Shown one piece after another: positions 52,098 through 61,144 of a stretch of DNA of 64,000 bases. Position numbers and translations under genes: made by a program. Each line of letters starts with the position of its first letter. The first letter of the stretch is position 1. This stretch comes from Candidatus Symbiopectobacterium sp. NZEC151 (GTDB lineage: Bacteria; Pseudomonadota; Gammaproteobacteria; Enterobacterales; Enterobacteriaceae), in the NCBI RefSeq assembly GCF_025962655.1, contig NZ_JAGFPE010000002.1, forward strand, positions 372,001 to 436,000, written 5' to 3'. Below the pieces are notes generated by a model that did no database searches, was not told the DNA's origin, and saw only the letters and a list, made by a program, of their open reading frames with translations.

Positions 52098-53702
52098 ATG
52101 AAACATAAAGCGATATTATCTGCGCTGATAATGGCAACCTCATTATTCAGTCTGCCGGGGTTAGCCGATACGGCAACGCCGCAACCGGGTGTTACCCCAC
52201 AACGCGGCGGAACGCTCAATTTCCTGGCGGAGCCGGAACCCCCCGTGCTGACCAGCCTGGTCAGCACCAGCGGTGCGGTGATGAAGGTTAACGCCAAAGT
52301 GATCGAAGGGTTGCTGGATTACGATTTCAACATGAACCCGGTGCCGCAACTGGCGACCAGTTGGTCTGTCAGTCCGGATGGCAAAGAGTATACCTTCCAT
52401 TTGCGTCACGGCGTAAAATGGCACGATGGCAAAGACTTCACCTCTGCGGACGTCGCCTTCTCCATTCTCACCGTGAAACAGTATAACTCCCGGGGTAAAG
52501 GCACGTTTGCTAACGTCACCGAGGTGAAAACGCCCGATCCTTATACCGCTATCATCGAGCTGTCGCAGCCCGCGCCCTATTTGTTGAGCGCGTTTTCTGC
52601 CAACGAAGCGCCTATCGTTCCCAAGCATCTCTATGAAGGCACCAATATTCTCTCCAACCCTTACAACACGGCACCGGTCGGTACTGGCCCGTTTGTGTTT
52701 AAAGAGTGGGTACGCGGCAGCCACATTCTGTATGAACGCAACCCGAACTACTGGGATAAGCCCAAGCCTTATATCGATCGTTTAGTGGTAAAAATCATTC
52801 CTGATGCCGCCACGCGCACCATTGCCTTGGAAACCGGCGCGTTGGATCTGGGCAGTGATACGCCCATCCCGATGAGTGAAATTGAGCGCATCAAGAAGAA
52901 CCCGAAACTGGGTATCGAAACCCGTGGTTATGGCTACAGCCCGACGCAAACCCGTATCGAGTTCAACCTGGATAACCCTTATCTAAAAAACCTTAAGGTT
53001 CGTCAGGCGATCGCGCACAGCATCAATCTCGACGTGCTGAAAAAAGTGGTGTGGTATGGCTATGCCTCGAACTCCCCTACCGGGATCACGCCGGAATTGA
53101 CGCAATTCCACGACAGCACGCCGTCACCGTACAATTTCGATATCGCCAAAGCCAACAAACTGCTGGATGAAGCGGGCTTCCCGCGTCAAGCCAACGGTAT
53201 CCGTTTCCAACTGGTGCACGATTTTATGCCTTACGGTGACAGCTTTAAACGCGTCGCTGAATACCTGAAATCCGCACTGGCCAAAGTGGGTATTGACGTC
53301 ACCATCCGTTCTCAGGATTTCGCCACCTTTGTTAAACGCGTCTATACCGACCGCGACTTTGACTTCAACAACGGCTCCATTTCCAACCTGTTCGATCCGG
53401 CTGTTGGCGTGCAGCGCCTCTACTGGTCGAAAACCTACTCACCGGGCGTTCCGTTTGGTAATGGCTCGCACTACAGCAACCCGGAAGTAGACCGTCTGCT
53501 GGAGCAAGCCGCCGTTGAGACCGACCAGGCGAAACGCGTGGAGCTGTACAAACAGTTCCAACACATCATCGCCACCGAGATCCCGGACCTGAACCTGTTG
53601 CAGATCAACCGACTGACTATCTACAACAAACACGTCCACGGCTTTATCAACGGTATTCAGGGTGTGAATGGCAGCCTGGCTGACGTTTGGATTGAACAGT
53701 AA
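52098..53702 (+). CDS. Periplasmic family-5 solute-binding protein of a peptide-type ABC transporter
   Basis: A 534-residue precursor with a cleavable signal (MKHKAILSALIMATSLFSLPGLA, cut before DTATPQ). The SBP family 5 core includes YTFHLRHGVKWHDGKDFTSA, VGTGPFVFKEW, YERNPNYWDK and the C-terminal lobe. Relatives (DppA, OppA, GsiB, NikA and opine binders) carry peptides, glutathione, nickel chelates or opines, so the substrate is open. GcvB, also in this window, represses many such genes in enterics. A strong hairpin follows the stop codon. Confidence 0.93.
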   Translation: MKHKAILSALIMATSLFSLPGLADTATPQPGVTPQRGGTLNFLAEPEPPVLTSLVSTSGAVMKVNAKVIEGLLDYDFNMNPVPQLATSWSVSPDGKEYTFHLRHGVKWHDGKDFTSADVAFSILTVKQYNSRGKGTFANVTEVKTPDPYTAIIELSQPAPYLLSAFSANEAPIVPKHLYEGTNILSNPYNTAPVGTGPFVFKEWVRGSHILYERNPNYWDKPKPYIDRLVVKIIPDAATRTIALETGALDLGSDTPIPMSEIERIKKNPKLGIETRGYGYSPTQTRIEFNLDNPYLKNLKVRQAIAHSINLDVLKKVVWYGYASNSPTGITPELTQFHDSTPSPYNFDIAKANKLLDEAGFPRQANGIRFQLVHDFMPYGDSFKRVAEYLKSALAKVGIDVTIRSQDFATFVKRVYTDRDFDFNNGSISNLFDPAVGVQRLYWSKTYSPGVPFGNGSHYSNPEVDRLLEQAAVETDQAKRVELYKQFQHIIATEIPDLNLLQINRLTIYNKHVHGFINGIQGVNGSLADVWIEQ

Positions 53703-53710
53703 GTAATACG

Positions 53711-53742
53711 ACAGCCCCGCGACGGCGGGGCTGTGTTTTTTT
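53711..53742 (+). terminator. Attenuator hairpin after the binding-protein gene
   Basis: ACAGCCCCGC and GCGGGGCTGT form a perfect ten-base-pair stem with loop GACG, followed by GTTTTTTT. It lies eight bases after the stop and 16 before the first permease, so partial termination would favour binding protein over membrane subunits. Confidence 0.88.
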
Positions 53743-53757
53743 GATAGAGGTAGGGCG

Positions 53758-54744
53758 ATGAACAGATTGCAACGCACCCGACGTATTTTGCAACGCACGC
53801 TATTGCATGCGCTGCCCACGACGCTCGGCATCGTGATCGTGGTATTTTTTCTGCTGCAACTGGTACCGGGCGATGCCGCCGACGTGCTGGCTGCCGAAGC
53901 GGGCAGTGCCACCGCAGAAACCATGACAATGCTGCGCGCCCAGTTCGGGCTGGATCAGCCTATTCTTTCCCAACTTCTCAGCTACCTTGGCAATCTCAGC
54001 CACTTCAGCCTCGGCTTCTCACCGCGTTATAACGCACCGGTGATGGACCTGATCATGTCGCGTCTGCCCAGCACGCTGCTGTTGATGCTGCTGTCGCAGA
54101 CCATCGCTATCGTGCTCGGGATCGCGCTGGGCGCGGTGATGGCGGTATGGGCCGGGAAATGGCCTGACCGTCTGCTGTCGCTGCTGGCGCTGCTGCTCTA
54201 CTCCACGCCGGGGTTCTGGATCGGGCTGATGACGCTGATTCTGTTCTCGGTACAGCTTGATTGGCTGCCGAGCGGCGGCAACATCACCATCGGCGCCGAT
54301 CTCACTGGCTGGGCCTACGTCGCGGATATGCTGCGTCACGCCATTTTGCCAGTGCTGGCGTTGAGCAGCTTTTTTATTGCGATATACGCCCGCTTAACCC
54401 GCGCGGCGATGCTGGAAATCGCCCAGCAGGATTTTGTCCGCACCGCCCATGCCAAAGGCCTTGCGCCGTGGTTTGTCACCGTGCGTCACATTCTGCGCTG
54501 CGCGTTACTGCCGATCACTACCGTCGCAGGTATGCACTTTGGCAACCTGCTTGGCGGCGCTGCCGTCGTAGAAACCGTATTCAGTTGGCCTGGCCTGGGT
54601 AGGCTGGCGCTGGAAGCTGTGATGGCACGTGATTTTAACGTGCTGCTGGGTGTACTGCTGCTGTCCGCCCTGCTGGTGATTGTGGCGAATATTCTGGTGG
54701 ACTTACTTCAGTCCTGGTTGGATCCGCGCATCAAAGCGCACTGA
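53758..54744 (+). CDS. Peptide-type ABC transporter permease, DppB/OppB-like
   Basis: A 328-residue inner-membrane permease with six predicted transmembrane segments. The N-terminal DppB-type motif is LVPGDAADVLAAEAGS. The EAA loop that docks the ATPase lies near residue 220 (ARAAMLEIAQQDFVRTAHAKG in outline: RAAMLEIAQQDF, then TAHAKGLAP). The first helix follows MNRLQRTRRILQRTLLHALP. It pairs with the next gene. Confidence 0.93.
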   Translation: MNRLQRTRRILQRTLLHALPTTLGIVIVVFFLLQLVPGDAADVLAAEAGSATAETMTMLRAQFGLDQPILSQLLSYLGNLSHFSLGFSPRYNAPVMDLIMSRLPSTLLLMLLSQTIAIVLGIALGAVMAVWAGKWPDRLLSLLALLLYSTPGFWIGLMTLILFSVQLDWLPSGGNITIGADLTGWAYVADMLRHAILPVLALSSFFIAIYARLTRAAMLEIAQQDFVRTAHAKGLAPWFVTVRHILRCALLPITTVAGMHFGNLLGGAAVVETVFSWPGLGRLALEAVMARDFNVLLGVLLLSALLVIVANILVDLLQSWLDPRIKAH

Positions 54745-54793
54745 GTCTGGTCGAAAATCACACCAGAATACAATGAAATAGGTAATTCCCGAC

Positions 54794-55681
54794 ATGAGTA
54801 ACCTTGTTGATGAAAAAGGCCCTGTGCGCCGCACGTTCCGCCTGTCACCTGAAGTGAACGCCTTTTTGCGTAATCCTTCCGGCATGGCAGGTTTTCTGAT
54901 GCTACTGGCGGTCTTGGTGATGGCGTTTCTCGCCCCGCTCATCTATCCGGGCGATCCCCTGGATATGGTGGCACAGCCGTTTTTGTGGCCCGGACAGGAT
55001 CCCCAGTTCCCACTGGGAACCGATTCGCTGGGCCGTGACGTGGCCGCCGGTATTGTGCACGGTTCACAGGTTTCGTTGCAGATAGGCTTCAGCGCCGTGT
55101 TGGTCAGCCTTGCTATCGGCACCGTCGTCGGTGCATTAGCAGGCTATTTTGGCGGCACAATCGACGATGTTCTGGTGCATATCACCGAACTGTTCCAAAC
55201 CTTTCCCACCTTCTTATTGGTGGTGGTGTTGGTCGCCATTGGTAATCCCTCGATTGGCCTGATATCCAGCGCGATCGGCATTGCCTCCTGGCCAACCATT
55301 GCCCGTCTGGTACGCGCTGAGTTTCGTTCGCTGCGCGCCAGCGATTTTGTGATGGCAGCCCGCAGTCAGGGTTTTTCGTCGCTGCGCATTATCTTTCAGG
55401 AAATGCTGCCAAACGCCCTGCCGTCCATCATCGTGACCACCTCGGTCATGGTGGCGTCGTCCATTCTGATTGAATCCGCGTTGGCATTTCTCGGTTTTGG
55501 CGATCCCAACCGGGTCAGTTGGGGCAGCATGATCGGTGCCGGACGCGAATCGCTGCGCACCGCCTGGTTCCTCACTGCATTGCCCGGCGGCGCGCTGGTG
55601 CTGACGGTGTTGTCACTCAATCTGGTCGGTGATGCGCTTAACGACGCGTTGAACCCCCGTTTGCGCAGGAGAGCATCATGA
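54794..55681 (+). CDS. Peptide-type ABC transporter permease, DppC/OppC-like
   Basis: A 295-residue permease with the OppC-type N-terminal extension (FRLSPEVNAFLRNPSGMAGF) before the first membrane helix. FPLGTDSLGRDVAAGIVHGS and the EAA loop region ASDFVMAARSQGFSSLRI are family motifs. The last four bases overlap the ATPase gene (ATGA), so the two are translationally coupled. The upstream 49-base gap has only a weak ribosome binding site. Confidence 0.93.
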   Translation: MSNLVDEKGPVRRTFRLSPEVNAFLRNPSGMAGFLMLLAVLVMAFLAPLIYPGDPLDMVAQPFLWPGQDPQFPLGTDSLGRDVAAGIVHGSQVSLQIGFSAVLVSLAIGTVVGALAGYFGGTIDDVLVHITELFQTFPTFLLVVVLVAIGNPSIGLISSAIGIASWPTIARLVRAEFRSLRASDFVMAARSQGFSSLRIIFQEMLPNALPSIIVTTSVMVASSILIESALAFLGFGDPNRVSWGSMIGAGRESLRTAWFLTALPGGALVLTVLSLNLVGDALNDALNPRLRRRAS

Positions 55682-57405
55682 CTTCGCTACTCACTATCAA
55701 CGATCTGCGCGTCACCTTTCCCGGCCATGAGGCGGTGCGTGGTTTGAACCTGACCCTGAATGCCGGTGAAACGCTGGCACTGGTCGGTGAATCCGGTTGC
55801 GGAAAATCAGCCACCGCCCTGTCGCTGATGCGCCTGCTGCCTGACAGCGCGCGTTTGCAGGGGGAAATACTGTTTGACGGGCAAAACCTGCTGACGTTGT
55901 CCGATGCACAAATGCGCCAACGACGCGGCAATCAGCTCTCGATGATCTTTCAGGAGCCGATGACATCGCTAAACCCGGTGTTGAGCATCGGTCAGCAAAT
56001 CGTGGAAACGCTGCATGTGCACCAGCAATTAACCCCAGCCGCTGCGCGCAAGCGGGCCATTGAATTACTCGATCTGGTGCGGATCCCCGAACCGGCGCGA
56101 CGCGTTGATGATTACCCGCATAACCTCTCCGGCGGACAGCGCCAGCGCGTGATGATCGCCATGGCGGTTGCCTGCCAGCCGCGTTTACTGATTGCCGATG
56201 AACCCACCACGGCGCTCGATGTCACCATTCAGGCGCAGATTCTGGCACTGCTGGATCGATTGAGACGCGAATTGTCGATGGGGCTGCTGCTGATCACGCA
56301 CGACCTCGGCTTGGTGTCACAGTGGGCGGATCGCGTGGCGGTAATGTATGCCGGGCAAAAGGTCGAAGAAGCGCCCACCGCGCAACTGTTTAGCGCACCG
56401 CAGCATCCTTACACGCGCGGACTGCTTGGCACCTCGCTGCATATGGATCAGGACATGCATTACCGGGATTCACGTCTGCCGGAAATTCATCATCAGCAGG
56501 ACGCGCAAGGTTCCGCTTTCACACTGCTCACCCCGCCGCCGTTGGTTCACAGCCCGCGTCAGACCGATCAACAGCCGCTGCTGTCGCTGCGCGACGTCCA
56601 CACCGAATACCAGACGGCACAAGGGACAGTCAGCGCGGTAAACGGCATATCGCTGGATATCCATCCGGGGGAAACCCTGGGGCTGGTCGGCGAATCCGGC
56701 TGCGGAAAATCGACCTTGTCAAAAACCATCCTGCGCCTGCTGCCCACCTCGCAGGGCAGCATCATTTTCGACGGTGAGGATATCACCCACCACAAAGCGT
56801 CACGCCTGGCGTCACTGCGCCAGCGTGTGCAGATGATATTTCAGGACCCCTACGCGTCGCTTAACCCGCGCCACAGCATTCAACACATTCTGGAAACGCC
56901 ATTGGTGGTGCACGGCATGGGTTCGCGCGCCGAACGCCAACGCGCCGTGCGTGAAATCCTTGATAAAGTCGGGCTGCCGCAACGCAGTCTGGAACGCTAC
57001 CCGCACGAATTTTCTGGCGGCCAGCGCCAACGCATCGGCATTGCCCGCGCGCTGGTGATCAGACCCTCGCTGGTCATTTGTGATGAGCCGGTCTCGGCGC
57101 TGGATGTGTCCATTCAGGCACAAATTCTTAACCTGCTGGTGGAACTAAAAAACGAGATGGGGCTGGCGCTGCTGTTTATCTCGCACGATTTGGCCGTGGT
57201 GCGCTATATCGCCGATAACGTGATGGTGATGCACAACGGCAACTGCGTGGAACAAGGCGACAGTTACCGCATCTGGCATCAGCCGCAACACCCGTATACC
57301 CGAAAACTGATCGATGCAGTACCGGGCGCGACGCCGCGTACTGCACAAGAACTCCCGTCGAGCACGTCCCCAACCGTCCACCTGACAGAGAGACAAACGG
57401 CATGA
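55678..57405 (+). CDS. Fused double ABC ATPase (DppDF/GsiA-like)
   Basis: A 575-residue protein with two complete ATPase domains in tandem, as in GsiA or YejF. Domain 1 (about 1-265) has Walker [10 protein letters not shown], signature LSGGQRQRV and Walker [13 protein letters not shown]. Domain 2 (about 300-560) has [24 protein letters not shown] and [12 protein letters not shown]. Each is followed by the oligopeptide-transporter C-terminal extension (QHPYTRGLL and QHPYTRKLI). It powers the two permeases encoded just upstream and overlaps the next gene by ATGA. Confidence 0.95.
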   Translation: MTSLLTINDLRVTFPGHEAVRGLNLTLNAGETLALVGESGCGKSATALSLMRLLPDSARLQGEILFDGQNLLTLSDAQMRQRRGNQLSMIFQEPMTSLNPVLSIGQQIVETLHVHQQLTPAAARKRAIELLDLVRIPEPARRVDDYPHNLSGGQRQRVMIAMAVACQPRLLIADEPTTALDVTIQAQILALLDRLRRELSMGLLLITHDLGLVSQWADRVAVMYAGQKVEEAPTAQLFSAPQHPYTRGLLGTSLHMDQDMHYRDSRLPEIHHQQDAQGSAFTLLTPPPLVHSPRQTDQQPLLSLRDVHTEYQTAQGTVSAVNGISLDIHPGETLGLVGESGCGKSTLSKTILRLLPTSQGSIIFDGEDITHHKASRLASLRQRVQMIFQDPYASLNPRHSIQHILETPLVVHGMGSRAERQRAVREILDKVGLPQRSLERYPHEFSGGQRQRIGIARALVIRPSLVICDEPVSALDVSIQAQILNLLVELKNEMGLALLFISHDLAVVRYIADNVMVMHNGNCVEQGDSYRIWHQPQHPYTRKLIDAVPGATPRTAQELPSSTSPTVHLTERQTA

Positions 57406-58181
57406 ATTTGGGCATTCAAGGAAAAAAAGCATTGGTGTGGGGAGCCAGCCGTGGGCTGGGAAAAGCAGCCGCGCTGCAACTGACTCAGGAAGGGGTTGAA
57501 GTCACGCTACTGTCACGCACCCCTCAGGCCTTGCACGAAGCGCAAGAGAGCATTTTGCTGCAAACCGGCGTGCGTCCGAATGCTGTTGTGGCGGATATCA
57601 CCACAGAAGCGGGCCGACAGGCGGCCATTGCTGCCTGCCCTACCCCCGACATTCTGATCAATAACGCCAGCGGCCCAACGCCGGGTGATTTTCGCGAATG
57701 GCAGAGACAAGATTGGCTCGATGCCCTCGACAGCATGATGCTCGGCCCGATTGCCATGATGCGCCTCACGGTTGACGGCATGGCAGAGCGCGGTTTTGGT
57801 CGCATCATCAATATCACCTCGCGCAGCGTCAAGATCCCGCAGTTGGAACTGGGCTTGTCCAACAGTGCACGTTCCGGCCTGACGGGTTTTGTCGCCGGAT
57901 TGGCGCGCACGCAAGTGCACCGCAACGTGACGATCAACAATATCCTGCCGGGCATCTTCGATACCGAAGGCCAATGGCACCATATTCAGTCGCTGAGCGA
58001 ACAGACCGGACGCGACTTTTCGGCAATCCACAAGGAACGAGCGGCGGCTAACCCGGCTCAGCGCTATGGGCAACCCGAAGAGTTTGGTGCCACCTGCGCA
58101 TTTCTCTGCTCACAGCAAGCCGGGTTTATCACCGGACAAAACCTGTTGATTGATGGCGGCAGCTATCCCGGTACGTTTTAA
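57402..58181 (+). CDS. Short-chain dehydrogenase-like protein lacking the catalytic Tyr-Lys
   Basis: A 259-residue Rossmann protein of the SDR superfamily. The cofactor loop GASRGLG (14-20), NNAS (87-90) and the C-terminal GQNLLIDGGSYPGTF are classical. The catalytic serine position is kept (Ser140 in NITS). The usual YxxxK is replaced by SNSAR (153-157), so Tyr becomes Ser and Lys becomes Arg. It therefore may use another proton donor or have a non-redox role; a sub-branch of SDRs with a similar change exists to my knowledge. It is coupled to the ATPase gene and upstream of the amidohydrolase. Confidence 0.9.
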   Translation: MNLGIQGKKALVWGASRGLGKAAALQLTQEGVEVTLLSRTPQALHEAQESILLQTGVRPNAVVADITTEAGRQAAIAACPTPDILINNASGPTPGDFREWQRQDWLDALDSMMLGPIAMMRLTVDGMAERGFGRIINITSRSVKIPQLELGLSNSARSGLTGFVAGLARTQVHRNVTINNILPGIFDTEGQWHHIQSLSEQTGRDFSAIHKERAAANPAQRYGQPEEFGATCAFLCSQQAGFITGQNLLIDGGSYPGTF

Positions 58182-58190
58182 GGAATCATC

Positions 58191-59387
58191 ATGACGCCAT
58201 CTGCACCATCAACAGAGACGCCGCGCGTTAATAAGGCGACAGTAGAGACCTTATTGCCCGAATTGACGGCACTGCGCCGCCAGATTCACCAGCACCCGGA
58301 AATCGGTTTTGAAGAGTGGCAAACCGCTCGCTTGATTGCGAGCACCTTAACCGAATGGGGCATTGAGGTTACCACCGATATCGGCGGGACCGGCGTTGTC
58401 GCCACGCTAAAAGGGCGTTATCCCGGCACGGGCAGTCTCGGCCTACGTGCCGATATGGATGCACTCTATATCCATGAACAAACCGGGCTGCCTTATGCGT
58501 CTGCGCACGCCGGCAAGATGCACGCCTGCGGCCACGATGGCCATGTGGCTATGCTGCTGGGTGCGGCGCGTTACCTGTCGCTGCATCCCGACTTCGCAGG
58601 CACCGTACACTTTATTTTTCAACCGGCAGAAGAGGGGTTGGGCGGCGCACCGGCCATGCTCAACGATGGGTTGTTGGAACGCTTCCCCTGCGATGCCCTT
58701 TACGGTTTGCACAACAAACCGGGCGTCCCTCTCGGCACGTTTGCGCTGCGCGCCGGGCCGATGCTGTGCGCCAGCGATACCTGGCAGGTAGTGTTTCGCG
58801 GCACGGGGGGACACGGTGGATCGGGCGCACACCTGTCTATCGACCCTACGCTGCCCGCGGCGCAGTTTATCAGCGCGTTGCAGACCATCGTCAGCCGTAA
58901 CGTGCCGGCCATGGAGTCCGCCGTGTTGAGTATCGGTCACATTCAGGCGGGTGATGCCAATGCGCCGAACGTCATTCCCGACACGGTGCGTATCAAAGGC
59001 ACGGGACGAAGCTATTCGCCCGTAATTCGTGAACTGCTGGCTTCCCGCCTTGAAACGTTGGCACAGCATTGTGCCCAGGGTTACGGCGCGCGCGCGGAAG
59101 TCACTTATGACTATCAATATCCGGTGCTGGTGAACGATGCCGACGCCACCGACCGTGCGATCCGCGCCGCGCATACGGTCGCCAGCGTGAACCCGAACAT
59201 GACACCGCTACTGGGCGCAGAGGATTTCGCCTACATGCTGGAACAGCGCCCTGGCGCATTCATGATGGTCGGTAACGGCGATACTTCTGCGCTACACACG
59301 CCACACTACGACTTTAACGATGACCTGATTCCTGTCGGCGTCCAGTATTGGGCCGCGCTGGTGTATCAGGAGCTGAAAAGCGCCTGA
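58191..59387 (+). CDS. M20-family amidohydrolase (hippurate hydrolase-like)
   Basis: A 398-residue metal-dependent amidohydrolase of the M20D group, which removes acyl groups from N-acyl amino acids such as hippurate or N-acetyl-diaminopimelate. Metal-binding residues are visible in MHACGHDGHVAML (near 112), FQPAEEGLGGAP (near 145), YGLHNKPGVP and the late His in LHTPHYDFND. The dimerisation domain (FRGTGGHGGSGAH) is inserted in the middle. No signal peptide, so cytosolic. In this cluster it probably hydrolyses the imported compound. Confidence 0.93.
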   Translation: MTPSAPSTETPRVNKATVETLLPELTALRRQIHQHPEIGFEEWQTARLIASTLTEWGIEVTTDIGGTGVVATLKGRYPGTGSLGLRADMDALYIHEQTGLPYASAHAGKMHACGHDGHVAMLLGAARYLSLHPDFAGTVHFIFQPAEEGLGGAPAMLNDGLLERFPCDALYGLHNKPGVPLGTFALRAGPMLCASDTWQVVFRGTGGHGGSGAHLSIDPTLPAAQFISALQTIVSRNVPAMESAVLSIGHIQAGDANAPNVIPDTVRIKGTGRSYSPVIRELLASRLETLAQHCAQGYGARAEVTYDYQYPVLVNDADATDRAIRAAHTVASVNPNMTPLLGAEDFAYMLEQRPGAFMMVGNGDTSALHTPHYDFNDDLIPVGVQYWAALVYQELKSA

Positions 59388-59402
59388 ATCAAGGATACTG
59401 CC

Positions 59403-60152
59403 ATGACCACAGCGACAAGAGAGAAACAACCGGAAATCCGTCAGCGCATCCTGCAAGAGGCGATTGCGCGTTTTGCCCATAAAGGCTCTGAGTTGACCAC
59501 TATCCGTGAAATTACTCAGGCCACGCAGGTGAATCTGGCCTCGGTAAACTATTACTTCGGCTCCAAGGATGGCCTGCTGCACGCGGTGCTGGACGCCGTG
59601 TTGGGCCCGCTGAGCGAGGCGCGCGCGCAGTTGTTGGATGCCGCCGAAGCCCGCTACGGCGATCGCCCCATTCCGATAGACGCGCTGTTGGATGCGCTGT
59701 TGCGCCCATTGGTACAAACCGCCAAAACGCCCGATGGTGGTCGCATTGTGGTGCGGCTGTTGCAACACTTGCGCGCCACACCGGAACACAGCGTCACGTC
59801 ATTGCTTTCCGCCCAGTTCGACCATGTAGCACATCGGTTTATTGATGCACTTTCGCGCACCTTGCCACATCTGGCGCGTGCGGAAGTGATTTGGCGTTAT
59901 GAATTTGCCCGCGGTGCCGCCATGCATGTGCTGACCGATGCCGATCCTCGTTCGGGCAGATTGGCTTTACTGTCACAAGGGCTGTGCGATAACCGTGACG
60001 ACGAACAGGTGCTGGCGCATTTGCTCACCTTCGTCAGCACCGGTTTCTGCGCGCCTTCCCATAACGATATCTCTCACATTCATCGCATGGAAACGCCGTC
60101 ACACGCGTCGTCCGTGCCGTTTTTCACACCGTCAGGAAATAATGCAGGCTGA
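59403..60152 (+). CDS. TetR-family transcriptional regulator
   Basis: A 249-residue regulator. The N-terminal helix-turn-helix is ILQEAIARFAHKGSELTTIR, then EITQATQVNLASVNYYFGSK (about 16-55). The C-terminal ligand/dimer domain includes FARGAAMHVLTD. The unusually long tail after about 220 is polar. It lies inside the cluster, 15 bases from the amidohydrolase and five from the lyase, so it is probably a local repressor responding to a pathway compound. The palindrome at 51717-51734 is its best candidate site. Confidence 0.92.
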   Translation: MTTATREKQPEIRQRILQEAIARFAHKGSELTTIREITQATQVNLASVNYYFGSKDGLLHAVLDAVLGPLSEARAQLLDAAEARYGDRPIPIDALLDALLRPLVQTAKTPDGGRIVVRLLQHLRATPEHSVTSLLSAQFDHVAHRFIDALSRTLPHLARAEVIWRYEFARGAAMHVLTDADPRSGRLALLSQGLCDNRDDEQVLAHLLTFVSTGFCAPSHNDISHIHRMETPSHASSVPFFTPSGNNAG

Positions 60153-60157
60153 AAACC

Positions 60158-61075
60158 ATGAGTAAACCAAAAATTGAAGGCTCCTTTGTAGCGCTGATTA
60201 CCCCGTTCAACGAGGATGGCAGCGTCGATTTCGGCGCATTTGAGACGCTGTTGCAGTTCCAGGCTGAAAACGGCACCTCCGCCGTGCTGATCATGGGATC
60301 AACCGGTGAAGTCTCGATGCTGTCAGCGGAAGAACGTAAGGCCATTATTCACCGCACGGCGCAATTCCGTCAGGGCGACATGAAGATTTTCTTCGGTTGC
60401 ACCGGCAATAACACTGACACCACCATCGATTATGTTCGCTATGCGCAAGACAACGGCGCAGACGGCGCGATCATCGCAGCACCGGCCTATATCTGTGCAC
60501 CGGAAAGCGATATCGAAAGTTACTTCCTTGAAGTGGCGGATGCCACCGATTTGCCGCTCGGCATCTACAACAACCCACCGCGCGTGAAGTCCGATCTGCA
60601 CTGGACATCACTGCTGCGTATCTTCAAGCACCCGAACTATGTGGTACATAAAGAATCCACCACCCGCGTGGGGCAGGTAGCGCAAGTACTGGCAGGCAAC
60701 CCGGACGTTTCGGTTATGTGCTGCGACTCCCCGAATCTGGGACTGGTGGTTCCGACCATGTCACTCGGTGGACACGGCACCGCCAACATGACGGGCAACA
60801 TTGCGCCGGCAGAGCTGGCAGAAATCTCACGCCCGTGGAAAAACGGCGACGACGCTGCACGCTTCCGCACCGCTTACCAGCACTTGCTGCCGCTGTTGCA
60901 CTACACCTATTCGGCCATCAACCCGGTGGCGGTAAAATCGCTGATGAAAGCCATCGGCTTGCCGGCGGGCAGCCTGCGTCGACCGCTGCGTGACCTGCAA
61001 GGCGATGCGTTACAAAACGGTATTCGTATCGTCAACGAACTGGGCCTGAGCAAGAAGTACGGTTTTAAAGGTTGA
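60158..61075 (+). CDS. DapA-family Schiff-base aldolase/lyase
   Basis: A 305-residue class I aldolase of the dihydrodipicolinate synthase/N-acetylneuraminate lyase superfamily. The N-terminal GSFVALITPFNEDGSVD and the GSTGE loop (47-51 region) bind the keto-acid carboxylate. Tyr in GIYNNPPRV and the Schiff-base Lys in YVVHKESTTR are both present. The family handles pyruvate-type donors; members include DHDPS, NanA, KDG aldolase and hydroxy-oxoglutarate aldolases. True dapA is normally elsewhere in enterics, so a catabolic role is more likely. It is the last gene of the cluster. Confidence 0.92.
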   Translation: MSKPKIEGSFVALITPFNEDGSVDFGAFETLLQFQAENGTSAVLIMGSTGEVSMLSAEERKAIIHRTAQFRQGDMKIFFGCTGNNTDTTIDYVRYAQDNGADGAIIAAPAYICAPESDIESYFLEVADATDLPLGIYNNPPRVKSDLHWTSLLRIFKHPNYVVHKESTTRVGQVAQVLAGNPDVSVMCCDSPNLGLVVPTMSLGGHGTANMTGNIAPAELAEISRPWKNGDDAARFRTAYQHLLPLLHYTYSAINPVAVKSLMKAIGLPAGSLRRPLRDLQGDALQNGIRIVNELGLSKKYGFKG

Positions 61076-61093
61076 TAAATTAGCTGTTCATAA

Positions 61094-61123
61094 AAAAGCC
61101 GCCTGAATAATCAGGCGGCTTTT
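61094..61123. terminator. Bidirectional terminator between the cluster and kdgM
   Basis: AAAAGCCGCCTGA and TCAGGCGGCTTTT form a perfect 13-bp stem with a four-base loop. T runs are on both strands, serving the DapA-family gene and the convergent kdgM. Confidence 0.95.
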
Positions 61124-61144
61124 ATTTTATCACCACATGCTTCA

